A stretch of 10,426 nucleotides of DNA from CAVSWN01 sp046728115 (GTDB lineage: Bacteria; Acidobacteriota; Vicinamibacteria; Vicinamibacterales; CAVVIG01), in NCBI GenBank assembly GCA_046728115.1, contig JBKPDW010000121.1, positions 1-10,426 on the forward strand. Direction: 5' to 3'. The notes beneath the pieces were generated by a model. The model had not been told where the DNA came from. It did no database searches and was given only the letters and a program-made list of their open reading frames with translations. Every line of letters starts with the position of its first letter. Position 1 is the first letter of the stretch. Positions 1-8,024 of this stretch are shown here, one piece after another. Made by a program: the position numbers and the translations under genes.

Positions 1-1217
1 ACATAGGCCCACGCCCATTCACTCATCACGGCTATGCGGTTGCGAAATCCTATCAGCCAGAAAATGTGGAGGAAGAGCCAGAACAGCCACGCGAGAAATC
101 CTGACGCCCTGATGCCGAAAATATCCGCGACCGCCGAGCCGCGACCAATCGTAGCCATATTGCCGTAGTTCCGATAGCGGAAAGGCTCGAGCGGCTTCCC
201 TGCAATCGCGTGAAGGATATTCTGCGCGGCGTGCGCTCCCTGTTGCATGGCGACCTGGGCGACACCGGGCAACAGCGCGCCATCCTGCGTGAATGCGCAG
301 ATATCTCCGGCGACGAAGAGTTCAGGATGATCGGGGACGGCCAGCGTCGGCGCCGGCGTGACCCGCCCGGCGCGGTCGAGAGGCACACCGATCGACCTGG
401 CCAGAGACGATGCCGCCACACCGGCTGCCCACAATACGGTCTGAGCCGAGATGCGTTCGGACGCCGATGGATTTGAAGCCGGGTGCCACGTGACCCCGTC
501 CTCATCGACGCCGGTCACCATCGATGCCGTCCAGACCTCGACGCCGAGCCGTTCGAGCGATGTTCGCGACGCCTCGCGCAGCGAGACAGGAAACGCGGGC
601 AGCAGGTCGGGACCGCCCTCCAACAGAATGATCCGGGCCGATTCCGGATGGATGCTGCGAAAATCGTGCGGCAACGAGTGCCGCGCGATTTCCGCGAGGG
701 CGCCCGCAAGCTCCACTCCGGTCGGTCCGCCGCCAACGATGACGAAGGTCAACAACCGGCGCTGACGATCGGCGTCGGGCTCGCGCTCAGCAGCCTCGAA
801 CGCCAGCAGGACCCGACGGCGGATGTCGAGGGCGTCATCGAGCGTTTTCAGGCCAGGGGCTCGTGATGCCCACTCCGGATGCCCAAAGTATGCGTGCGCC
901 GCACCGACAGTGATGATGAGGTAATCGTACGCGATCGTGCCGCGATCCAGCACCACCTGCCGCTTCTGCACATCGATACCGCGCGCGTCCGCCAACAGCA
1001 CCCGAACGTTCTTCTGGCGACGAAGAATCCACCGAATCGGCGACGCAACATCACCGGGCGACAATGACGCGGTCGCCACCTGATACAGCAGCGGTTGAAA
1101 CAGGTGGTAATTGTGGCGATCGACCAACGTGACGCGGATGTCCGCATGTTTCAGTGCGCGGGCCGCCTCGAGTCCGCCGAAACCGCCGCCGAGAATCACG
1201 ATATGCGGTACAGACAC
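1..1217 (-). CDS. ndh: Type II NADH dehydrogenase (NDH-2), C-terminus cut by window edge
   Basis: Single-subunit flavoprotein that passes electrons from NADH to quinone at the inner face of the cytoplasmic membrane without pumping protons. I translated the minus strand from a GTG at 1215-1217; the frame stays open to base 1 (405 codons). Seen: an FAD-binding Rossmann motif (ILGGGFGGLEAARAL, residues 8-22), the family segment VGAAHAYFGHPEW (104-116, usually GATHSYFGH), a second dinucleotide fold for NADH (FVIVGGGPTGVELAG, 158-172) and the FAD contact FVAGD (301-305). A hydrophobic tail (about 371-391) is followed by GFRNR, which is the usual membrane-binding end of NDH-2. Compared with the family length of about 420-450 residues, some 20-40 residues are missing. 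The frame is also open upstream of the GTG, so a longer N-terminus is formally possible, but MSVPHIVILGGG fits the family and puts the spacer repeats outside the gene. No strong Shine-Dalgarno is visible. It is divergent from the molybdenum enzyme. Confidence 0.93.
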   Translation of the reverse strand, partial: MSVPHIVILGGGFGGLEAARALKHADIRVTLVDRHNYHLFQPLLYQVATASLSPGDVASPIRWILRRQKNVRVLLADARGIDVQKRQVVLDRGTIAYDYLIITVGAAHAYFGHPEWASRAPGLKTLDDALDIRRRVLLAFEAAEREPDADRQRRLLTFVIVGGGPTGVELAGALAEIARHSLPHDFRSIHPESARIILLEGGPDLLPAFPVSLREASRTSLERLGVEVWTASMVTGVDEDGVTWHPASNPSASERISAQTVLWAAGVAASSLARSIGVPLDRAGRVTPAPTLAVPDHPELFVAGDICAFTQDGALLPGVAQVAMQQGAHAAQNILHAIAGKPLEPFRYRNYGNMATIGRGSAVADIFGIRASGFLAWLFWLFLHIFWLIGFRNRIAVMSEWAWAY

Positions 1218-1297
1218 AGTTGGTGAATCGGAGACCTGGTGAAACAGAAAGTTGGTGACCTGGAGCAGACCACCTCGCACACTCACCAACTCACCAA
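1218..1297. repeat. Opposed TTGGTGA word array in divergent spacer
   Basis: This is most of the 89-base spacer between ndh and the molybdopterin enzyme. AGTTGGTGA occurs at 1218-1226 and 1250-1258, with TGGTGA also at 1237-1242; the three TGGTGA cores start exactly 16 bases apart (1221, 1237, 1253). The reverse complement follows as TCACCAACT at 1283-1291 and TCACCAA at 1291-1297, an 8-base step. The arms can therefore form a 9-bp perfect stem, for example 1250-1258 with 1283-1291. The short direct sequence GACCTGG is also repeated (1233-1239 and 1257-1263). The spacer must also carry the start signals of both genes, so the words could be operators, a transcribed leader structure or simply expanded spacer DNA. 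A weak minus-strand -10-like CATAAT lies at 1297-1302, but I see no convincing -35 partner. Confidence 0.6.
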
Positions 1298-1306
1298 TTA
1301 TGCGGT

Positions 1307-3346
1307 ATGGTACTGAGTATGTCTGAACCGATCCTTGGTGGGCCACGTACTGTCGTCGAGACGGCTTGCCCGCTGGATTGCCCCGACTCGTGCAGCCTGG
1401 CTGTGACAGTTCAGCACGGAAAGATCGTCACGATTGATGGGTCGCAACGCCATCCCGTGACCGACGGCTACATCTGCGCCAAGGTCCGGAAATTCGACCA
1501 GCGCGTGTACAGTCCCGACCGCCTGCTCTATCCGGCGATTCGCAAGGGTCGCAAGGGCGAAGGGAAATTCAAGCGCGTCTCGTGGAACGAGGCGCTCGAA
1601 ACCGTTGCGAACCGCTTTACACGCGCAAAAACAGAACATGGCGGCGAATCGATCCTTCCGTATTCCTACGGCGGTTCGAACGGCCTGCTCACCCAGGACA
1701 ACATCGATGCCCAACTGTGGCGGCGGTTCGGCACATCGCGTCTGGCGCGAACCGTATGCGCAGCACCGACCGGCACCGCGAACATGGCGCTCTACGGCAA
1801 GATGGCGTCGGTGACGTACCAGGACTATCCCAGCGCGAAATTGATCATCCTTTGGGGTGTGAACCCGTCGGCCTCGGGGATTCATCTGGTGCCGTACGTC
1901 CGCGAGGCTCAAACGCGCGGCGCCCAGCTCGTGGTCGTCGATCCGCGCATCACGCCTCTCGCACGATCCGCCGACGTCCATCTCGCGGTCAAGCCTGGCA
2001 CCGACGTCGTGGTGGCGCTGGCAATTCATCGATACTTGTTCGCGAACGGCTGCGCGGACGAAGCGTTCTTGCGGGCCCACTCGCACGGCGCCGATCGCTT
2101 GCGAGAGCGCGCCGAGCCGTGGACGTTCGATCGGACGGCGGAGATCGCGGGAATCGAGGCGAGCGCGCTCGAAAAGGTGGCGAGGCTCTACGCCACCGCG
2201 TCGCCGGCGCTCGTGCGGTGCGGCTGGGGTCTCGAGCGCAATCGAAACGGCGGCAACGCCGCGATGGCGGTCCTCGCGCTACCGGCGGTCGGCGGAAAAT
2301 TCGGCGTTCGTGGCGGCGGGTATTCGATGAGCAACTCGGCCTCGTGGAACATCGAGCGGCTGTGGATTGATGCGGCCGAACCCGACACACGTCTCGTCAA
2401 CATGAATCATCTCGGCCGCGCGCTCACGGAGTACGACGATCCGCCCGTGAAAGTGCTGTTCGTGTACAACTGCAACCCCGCAGCAACGGTTCCCGATCAG
2501 CGCCGAATCCTGCGCGGGCTCGAACGCGACGATCTGTTCACCGTGGTCTTCGACCAGGTGATGACGGACACTGCCTTGTACGCGGACCTCGTGCTGCCAG
2601 CGACCACGTTCCTGGAAGGCTACGATTTCGCGAAAGGTTACGGACCGATCAACCTGGATCTCGGTCGACCTGTGATCGACGCTGCCGGCGAGGCGCGCTC
2701 GAATGCCGATGTGTTCGGGGAGATCGCATCGAAGCTCGGGTTGCTGAAAGAGGCTGACCCGACCGGTGAGCTCGACCTGATGGTGCGAATCCTCGACGAG
2801 CTGCCGCCGGCGATCGGAACCGACCTGCGCGCCGGACTTCGCCCAACACCGCCGTTCGGGGTGACGCCGATACAATTCATGGACGTCTTTCCGAACACGC
2901 CCGACGGCAAGATCGATTTGTTTCCCGAAGCCCTCGAGGCAGCGGCGCCGAACGGCCTCTATCGCTTTCAACCGGATCCGGCCACCGAGCGATTTCCGCT
3001 CGCGCTCATCTCGCCATCGAGCGATCGGACCATCAGCTCGACGCTCGGTGAGCTGCCGCGGCCGGACGTGGTGTTGACGATGCACCCGGCTGACGCGGAC
3101 GCGAGAGGGTTAGCAAACGGCGATCTCGTGCGAATCTTCAACGAGCTGGGCGAAGTGCATTGCGCGCTGAAGGTCGCGGCCGCCATTCGTCCCGGAACCG
3201 TGAGCCTGCCCAAGGGCATCTGGCGGCGAAGCACCCGCAACAACACGACCGGCACGGCGCTGGTGCCCGACACGCTGACCGATCTCGGGGCCGGCGCCTG
3301 CTTCAACGACGCGCGCGTGCAGGTCGCGTCACTCGCGACAGCCTAG
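1307..3346 (+). CDS. Stand-alone molybdopterin oxidoreductase (DMSO reductase / BisC-FdhA superfamily)
   Basis: Molybdenum (or tungsten) bis-MGD enzyme of 679 residues; its substrate cannot be read from the sequence. Seen: an N-terminal [4Fe-4S] site from Cys21, Cys25, Cys29 (CPLDCPDSC) and Cys57, with Lys59 just after, as in members that relay electrons from the cluster to the pterin. The catalytic core follows; Cys151 in TVCAAPTG (149-156) sits where formate dehydrogenases have the Cys/Sec metal ligand, but the His after it is Ala here. TDTALYADLVLPAT (about 421-434) is a superfamily segment. The C-terminal pterin dinucleotide domain spans about 560-675 with HPADADARGLANGDLVRI. No Tat signal or membrane helix is seen, so it is probably cytoplasmic. 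No Fe-S or membrane-anchor subunit and no cofactor gene is adjacent, so the electron partner is unknown. ATG 1307 is the longest start; ATG 1319 (MSEPILGG) is equally plausible, and neither has a clear Shine-Dalgarno. Confidence 0.9.
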   Translation: MVLSMSEPILGGPRTVVETACPLDCPDSCSLAVTVQHGKIVTIDGSQRHPVTDGYICAKVRKFDQRVYSPDRLLYPAIRKGRKGEGKFKRVSWNEALETVANRFTRAKTEHGGESILPYSYGGSNGLLTQDNIDAQLWRRFGTSRLARTVCAAPTGTANMALYGKMASVTYQDYPSAKLIILWGVNPSASGIHLVPYVREAQTRGAQLVVVDPRITPLARSADVHLAVKPGTDVVVALAIHRYLFANGCADEAFLRAHSHGADRLRERAEPWTFDRTAEIAGIEASALEKVARLYATASPALVRCGWGLERNRNGGNAAMAVLALPAVGGKFGVRGGGYSMSNSASWNIERLWIDAAEPDTRLVNMNHLGRALTEYDDPPVKVLFVYNCNPAATVPDQRRILRGLERDDLFTVVFDQVMTDTALYADLVLPATTFLEGYDFAKGYGPINLDLGRPVIDAAGEARSNADVFGEIASKLGLLKEADPTGELDLMVRILDELPPAIGTDLRAGLRPTPPFGVTPIQFMDVFPNTPDGKIDLFPEALEAAAPNGLYRFQPDPATERFPLALISPSSDRTISSTLGELPRPDVVLTMHPADADARGLANGDLVRIFNELGEVHCALKVAAAIRPGTVSLPKGIWRRSTRNNTTGTALVPDTLTDLGAGACFNDARVQVASLATA

Positions 3347-3349
3347 AAA

Positions 3350-3424
3350 CGTTCTTCGGATCGGTGTAGCACGCGGTTACGCCATAGCGCCAAAAGGCAA
3401 CCGCGAAGAACGCAGAACGCGTTC
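3350..3424. terminator. Inverted repeats between convergent genes, possible bidirectional terminator
   Basis: This is the 83-base gap between the stops of the molybdopterin enzyme and tamB. An outer 9-bp perfect inverted repeat pairs CGTTCTTCG (3350-3358) with CGAAGAACG (3404-3412). An inner one pairs CGCGGTT (3372-3378) with AACCGCG (3399-3405), and GCC (3381-3383) can pair with GGC (3396-3398). The outer and inner right arms share bases 3404-3405, so both cannot be complete at once. A 10-base palindrome GAACGCGTTC follows at 3415-3424. There is no clean U-tract on either side, so intrinsic termination is only a suggestion from position and pairing; a cruciform or protein site is an alternative. 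Confidence 0.4.
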
Positions 3425-3429
3425 GACGG

Positions 3430-6400
3430 TCAGTAACTGAAGAAAAAAAGCAGATCGACGCCGCTATCCTGCACGCGCTGAAACACCTGCTGCTGCGTGG
3501 CCGATGATTGCAGCGCGTTCGTGCGCAGGCGGAGCCACCTGGTGAGCTCGTACTCGAGCACGAAGTTCGTCTGGCTCTGGTTTCCAAACTGCTGCTCGAT
3601 CTTTACGAAGAGGTTCTGTCCCAGCTGCTGGCCGATCGTCAGCTCCGCATTGTTTGAACCGGAGGCGGCACCGATCTCGAAGATGTCCAGGTTCAGCGCC
3701 TCCTCGACCGACTGTCCGAGCGCTCCCGCCAGCGCGCCGGTGGCGAGCTGCGCTGCCCGCTGCGACAGCGCGACCTGCTGCCCTTCGCCAAGCTGATTCA
3801 GCGGCTGGTTGAACACGATCAGCGACAGGATATCGGCCTGTTCGAGGGGTGGCGTACTTTCGAGGACGACCTCGGGCTGCTTCAGCGAACCGCGGATGTT
3901 CACGCGGGCTTCGACGGCCTGAATCAGCCGCCTCGCGCGAATGTCGAGCAGCGGATCCAAATCCCGAACCGAGTCGCCGGTGAAGCGGATCGTGCCATCC
4001 CGGAGGATGTCGAAGCGCCTGCCCTGGAACGTGTAGGTGCCACGGACTGTATTGATCGATCCGACGAGCACGAGGTCGTCGCCGGCCATTTTCGTCGCGC
4101 GCACGTCGCCACCCAGCGTGACGTTCATCGCTCCCAACCCGAGGGGCGACCCAGGTGTAGAAAGATCGTTCGCTTTCACGATCAGGTCGTTCGGCACCGT
4201 CACGTGGACGTTCATCGCCAGCGCCTCCAGCGCCATCGACAAGGTGAACGGTTGCGGCGCGGTCGCCAGCACCGGCACCTGGGCCGCAGCCTCCTTGTAC
4301 TCGGTCTGCGTGGTCGCATATGCCGAATCGCCAATGGCAGCCAGAACCGTATCAATGTTGACGGTGCCGGTCGTGACGCCGAGATCTCCGTCGAGCCGCG
4401 GCGCGCGAAGCTCCCCACCCAACTCCAGGTCGGTGTTCACACGTAGATTGCCCATCTTGTTGTCGATGACCTTGAAGTCGTCTGCGTGGACATACACCCG
4501 GACGCTTCCCACTTCGTTCTCGTGTACGGCGAGATCACCGCTGATGTTGAGCGCATTGAAGTGGTTGTCGAGCACGGAAATCGCCCCCACGTGGACGCGT
4601 CCTTCTTCAAAGTCGATCCTGCCGTTCAAGTCGCGGTACGGCACGCCGGTGGCGGGCACTGTGAACGCACCCCTCTGGATTGTGACGAAGCCGGTGGGAT
4701 GCGGGTCGCTTGCCGATCCAGCGATGTCGATCTTCGCCTGCAGGGTGCCCGCGACGTTTGTCAGCTGGCTGGTGAAACCCTGGACGAACCCGAGGTCCAT
4801 GGGCGTGCTTTCGATGTGCAGATCCACACGATCCTCTGGTGCGATTGGCGCGTTGTGCGCCGCCGCCCGAGCCTCTGGCGACACAGGCTTGAAGATCGCG
4901 GTCGGCACGTAACCCTTGGCTGAAATCGAGGTCGTCGGGTTCTGCTGCAGCGTCGCATCGACGGTCATTCCGCTGTCGAGGTACTGAACGGTGCCGGCGA
5001 AGCTGTCGTATTGAAACTGCCGGAACGAACCTCGCGTGACTTGAAAGTCGGCATCCACCTGTGGCGCTCGCTTCGCATTCATTGCTTGCGATGTCGGCGA
5101 CTCGCCGTCCACCGAGGCGGCGGCGTGAATCGTCGCGGTCGCGTTCAATTGCCCGCCCAGCTGGGGCTCTTGCAGCAGCAACGCGTCGACGCTAGCCAGA
5201 TCCACGTTCGACAATGTCACCTTCAAGGCATCGGCAGGCTTGCCGTACGTACCGTCAGCGGCGATTTCCTGACTACCGTTGACCAGCTTCGCGTCGCTGA
5301 CCGAGATGTGATCCGCCGAGTAGTTCAGCGTAGGCGACGATCCGGGCGCGAGCTGCCACGTCATCCCCGCCGCATCGAGAGCCACCCGCTGGAGATGCAC
5401 CTCCTGGTGATCGGCATGCAGGATGACCGAGCCCGCGACACCCAGCGATCGCTTCGGCTCCTTGGCCGCGAGATCGACGTCAATCTGATTCTCGTGATAC
5501 GCCGCGGTCCCGCTCACTTCGTTGACGCTCTGCCCGGCCACTGTCACGAACGTCGCACGGATGTCGCCCTTCGCGGACCCGTCCGCGATCGTGAGTTCCG
5601 GGATCGTTGCCGTGAAATCACCCGACATCGTCAATGCGTTCGCGTTCTGATACGTCACGTCGTGGCTTTCGAACCGACCCTTGGCTTGCAGTTCGCGGCG
5701 GTTGCCGGTGACGGTTGCATCGAGCTGCGCGTCCCCCTTCAGCGGCTGATCGATCAGGTTCCCGATAGCCTCCAGGCTCGGACTCTCGGCATGGATCGTA
5801 AGGTTCGACGAGCCAGTATCACCGAGCACCAGCGTGCCCTTCGCCTGGACTATGACTTCAGGACTATCGACGTCGAGTGTCCGTATCTCCGCGGTGGATG
5901 CGCGATAGTCGCCGTCGACCGTCGCGCGCCTGATCTCCACGCCTCCGATCGCGGAGTTCTCCACATTCAACGCTCCGCCGGCCGCGGCGTTTTCGGTTGT
6001 GAAGCCTTGCGAGATAGCCGAGATCGTCGCGTCCACGTCGAGCGTGCCGTCGACGTGGCCTTTCAACTCCGGCCTGCCGCTGACCGTTTCGGGATCAAAG
6101 CCGGCGAACTGACCTGACGCTTTCACGTGCGCGGTATCGTGCGCCACTGAGGCGTCGAACGTCAGGCTCGACACGCTTCCACCGAGAACCGAGCTGTCGG
6201 TCAGCGTTCCGTTCGCCGTCAGATCGAGGTTCGCCGGACTGGTGCCACGGCCCTTCGCGGCGATATAACCGTTGATCGAGCTCTTGTAGAGCGGCTGATC
6301 GAGGGCAGGCACGCCGAACTGAGCGCCGAGTTTCTGGAGATCCAGGCCGGCCACGGTCGCACCGGCCGTGTATTCGATTGGCTCATCGCGCCTGATTGCC

Positions 6401-7875
6401 ACCACGGCGGTGCTGCCTGCCTCGACCCGCGCGCCTGCCGCTGTCGACGGATTGAATCGAAGACCAATTGAAAAGGGCCCGTACCCCTTTCCTGCAGAGC
6501 CGACGAGGTGATAGTCGGCGTTGATGTCGGTCGCAGCGCCCGGCACGGTCAACTCGCGCGGCAACCGACGCAGATCGACGTGTTGCGCACGTCCGCTGAC
6601 GTCGAACGCATACAGACCGTCACCGCTTGGAAGTGTCACGGAACCCTTTGCCGTCGCATCCGCACCGTAGGCCGCGCCTCGCGCATCGATCGAGACGCGG
6701 CGTCCCTCGAGGCGCGCCACCGCGTGCAGTTGTTCGGTCGCATAGCCGGCCGCCGCCACTCGTGGCGCATCGACGTTGACTGCGCCCCGAACCGATTGGA
6801 GATCGGTCAGCGATGCGGCTTGCAGTTCGACGCGGACATGAGCAGTGATGTCGCTGTGTTGACGGGGGTCGCTCAGAATCGGCGCGAGGTCGAGATGGCC
6901 TATCGATACATCGCCGCGGATGGATCGGTCCGGACCCCGCACATCGGCTAGGAGCTTGCCGCTCAGACGGCCCGCCGACGAGACAACGTTCATCTGGACA
7001 TCCACGTGATCCATCGGCCCGGCAATCTTCACGTCAAGCTGCGGCTGCAGCTGCACCCGGCCCAGGGCGGGTAGCAGCCGCGCCAGCTCGGGAACCGACA
7101 ACTTGTCCGAGCTGACCTGCATGTGGAACACCGGATTCGTCTGGTACTGCTGCACGTCGCCGTCGATCAACAGCGACGTTTCAGCCGTTCTGATCGCCAG
7201 CTTCTCAATGAACAGCGCGTCGTCTTTGACGGCAACACCACCGGACAGGGCGTTCAGCTCGATTGGCGGATCCGATCCGCGGAATGAGACGTGTGAGATA
7301 TCGATTGAGTAGCGGACAGGTTCGTATTTGAACGTCAGCTTGGCGTCGAGATGATCGAGCCGCTTGGGCAGTTCGACATTGGTCGTTCCGACCGGCCCAT
7401 CGAGGACTACCGAACCATCGCTGATACCAATAGACTCGATCGAAATAGGTCGTTCGGGTCCCTGCCGATCCGCTTCGTTCTCCTGTTTCTTGATGAGACG
7501 ACTCAGGGACCAGGCGTCGCCCTCCCGGCGGAGATAAACGACTGGCTTGTTGAGACGAACGTTATCGATCGACAGCCCCTGTGTCACGAAGTCCCAGACG
7601 TTGTAGTCGAGCCCGACGTCTTGCACGACGACAACCGGGCGGCCGTCAATCGAGACACCGACATTCTCCATTTCGAGACCGAAGAGCAGGTTTCCACTGA
7701 GTCGATTCACCCACAACGTGCCGTTCAGGTACAGATTGGCCTCGCGGACGATGTAGGCGCGGATCCAATTCTTGAACCACGCCGTCTGCGAAACGATGAT
7801 CGCCGCCGCCCCGGCACCGATGAGCAGTGTCAGGCCGAACACGACGACATGAACGAGCCGCCTGACGATGTTCAT
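3430..7875 (-). CDS. tamB: TamB-family inter-membrane translocation/assembly protein
   Basis: Very long (1481-residue) protein of the AsmA-like/TamB group. Members are anchored in the inner membrane, span the periplasm as a beta-rich hydrophobic groove and dock on an Omp85 partner, acting in outer-membrane protein assembly and/or lipid transport. Seen: a short basic N-terminus, one membrane helix at about residues 8-28, then more than 1100 residues of repetitive beta-prone sequence with alternating hydrophobics. The conserved TamB C-terminal domain covers roughly 1130-1481 and includes MNVHVTVPNDLIVKAND (from 1221), INTVRGTYTFQGRRFDILRDG and LRTNALQSSATQQQ. It ends in aromatic residues (LLFFFSY), like TamB proteins that end in a strand-like tail. 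The product has no cysteine. The start is fixed: an in-frame TGA lies at 7897-7899 and no other start codon intervenes; GGGA eight bases upstream may serve as Shine-Dalgarno. E. coli TamB is shorter (about 1260 residues). It lies 149 bases downstream of the Omp85 gene, as expected for a tamA-tamB pair. Confidence 0.93.
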   Translation of the reverse strand: MNIVRRLVHVVVFGLTLLIGAGAAAIIVSQTAWFKNWIRAYIVREANLYLNGTLWVNRLSGNLLFGLEMENVGVSIDGRPVVVVQDVGLDYNVWDFVTQGLSIDNVRLNKPVVYLRREGDAWSLSRLIKKQENEADRQGPERPISIESIGISDGSVVLDGPVGTTNVELPKRLDHLDAKLTFKYEPVRYSIDISHVSFRGSDPPIELNALSGGVAVKDDALFIEKLAIRTAETSLLIDGDVQQYQTNPVFHMQVSSDKLSVPELARLLPALGRVQLQPQLDVKIAGPMDHVDVQMNVVSSAGRLSGKLLADVRGPDRSIRGDVSIGHLDLAPILSDPRQHSDITAHVRVELQAASLTDLQSVRGAVNVDAPRVAAAGYATEQLHAVARLEGRRVSIDARGAAYGADATAKGSVTLPSGDGLYAFDVSGRAQHVDLRRLPRELTVPGAATDINADYHLVGSAGKGYGPFSIGLRFNPSTAAGARVEAGSTAVVAIRRDEPIEYTAGATVAGLDLQKLGAQFGVPALDQPLYKSSINGYIAAKGRGTSPANLDLTANGTLTDSSVLGGSVSSLTFDASVAHDTAHVKASGQFAGFDPETVSGRPELKGHVDGTLDVDATISAISQGFTTENAAAGGALNVENSAIGGVEIRRATVDGDYRASTAEIRTLDVDSPEVIVQAKGTLVLGDTGSSNLTIHAESPSLEAIGNLIDQPLKGDAQLDATVTGNRRELQAKGRFESHDVTYQNANALTMSGDFTATIPELTIADGSAKGDIRATFVTVAGQSVNEVSGTAAYHENQIDVDLAAKEPKRSLGVAGSVILHADHQEVHLQRVALDAAGMTWQLAPGSSPTLNYSADHISVSDAKLVNGSQEIAADGTYGKPADALKVTLSNVDLASVDALLLQEPQLGGQLNATATIHAAASVDGESPTSQAMNAKRAPQVDADFQVTRGSFRQFQYDSFAGTVQYLDSGMTVDATLQQNPTTSISAKGYVPTAIFKPVSPEARAAAHNAPIAPEDRVDLHIESTPMDLGFVQGFTSQLTNVAGTLQAKIDIAGSASDPHPTGFVTIQRGAFTVPATGVPYRDLNGRIDFEEGRVHVGAISVLDNHFNALNISGDLAVHENEVGSVRVYVHADDFKVIDNKMGNLRVNTDLELGGELRAPRLDGDLGVTTGTVNIDTVLAAIGDSAYATTQTEYKEAAAQVPVLATAPQPFTLSMALEALAMNVHVTVPNDLIVKANDLSTPGSPLGLGAMNVTLGGDVRATKMAGDDLVLVGSINTVRGTYTFQGRRFDILRDGTIRFTGDSVRDLDPLLDIRARRLIQAVEARVNIRGSLKQPEVVLESTPPLEQADILSLIVFNQPLNQLGEGQQVALSQRAAQLATGALAGALGQSVEEALNLDIFEIGAASGSNNAELTIGQQLGQNLFVKIEQQFGNQSQTNFVLEYELTRWLRLRTNALQSSATQQQVFQRVQDSGVDLLFFFSY

Positions 7876-8024
7876 TTGCGCAATCCCGGGCTCACATCAC
7901 CAATCCCAACCCGCAACGCCCAATCCGCAATCCCAGCCCCCAAATCACTCGCGAATTCAGCATCCCGATTCCCGAATCCCGATTCTCGAACCCAATCCCC
8001 AACTCCCAAATCCTAATCTTTGTC
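7876..8024 (-). repeat. Heptad-phased G-run array in the tamA-tamB gap
   Basis: Non-coding gap between the Omp85 gene and tamB. On the plus strand it is a run of 7-base units of the type CCCGATT, CCCGAAT and CCCAATC. One block of six units covers 7905-7946. A second block of eight units covers 7964-8019, and a 17-base irregular stretch separates them. Runs of three or more C begin at 7885, 7905, 7910, 7919, 7932, 7937, 7964, 7971, 7978, 7991, 7997 and 8005. The transcript made from the minus strand would therefore have twelve G-runs ahead of the tamB start. Alternating CCCGATT and CCCGAAT units also create short palindromes such as GATTC-CC-GAATC. The last GGGATT word lies where a ribosome-binding site for tamB should be. 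No open frame or protein-coding signal is seen in the gap. Confidence 0.7.

Noticed and set aside
1298..2086. 262-codon open frame antisense to the molybdopterin enzyme gene
   Set aside because: It lies opposite a clearly conserved gene in high-GC DNA, where long shadow frames are common, and its translation shows no recognisable domain.
3440..3450. Run of A (T on the minus strand) near the end of tamB, resembling a terminator U-tract
   Set aside because: It encodes the Phe-rich C-terminus (LLFFFSY), and no stem sits directly before it on either strand.
5011..6117. 368-codon plus-strand frame inside tamB
   Set aside because: Arg- and His-rich composition typical of an antisense frame in GC-rich DNA; tamB is continuous and conserved across the whole stretch.
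7876..8024. CRISPR-like or insertion-sequence remnant in the tamA-tamB gap
   Set aside because: The units are 7 bases long with no unique spacers, no terminal inverted repeats and no transposase fragment.
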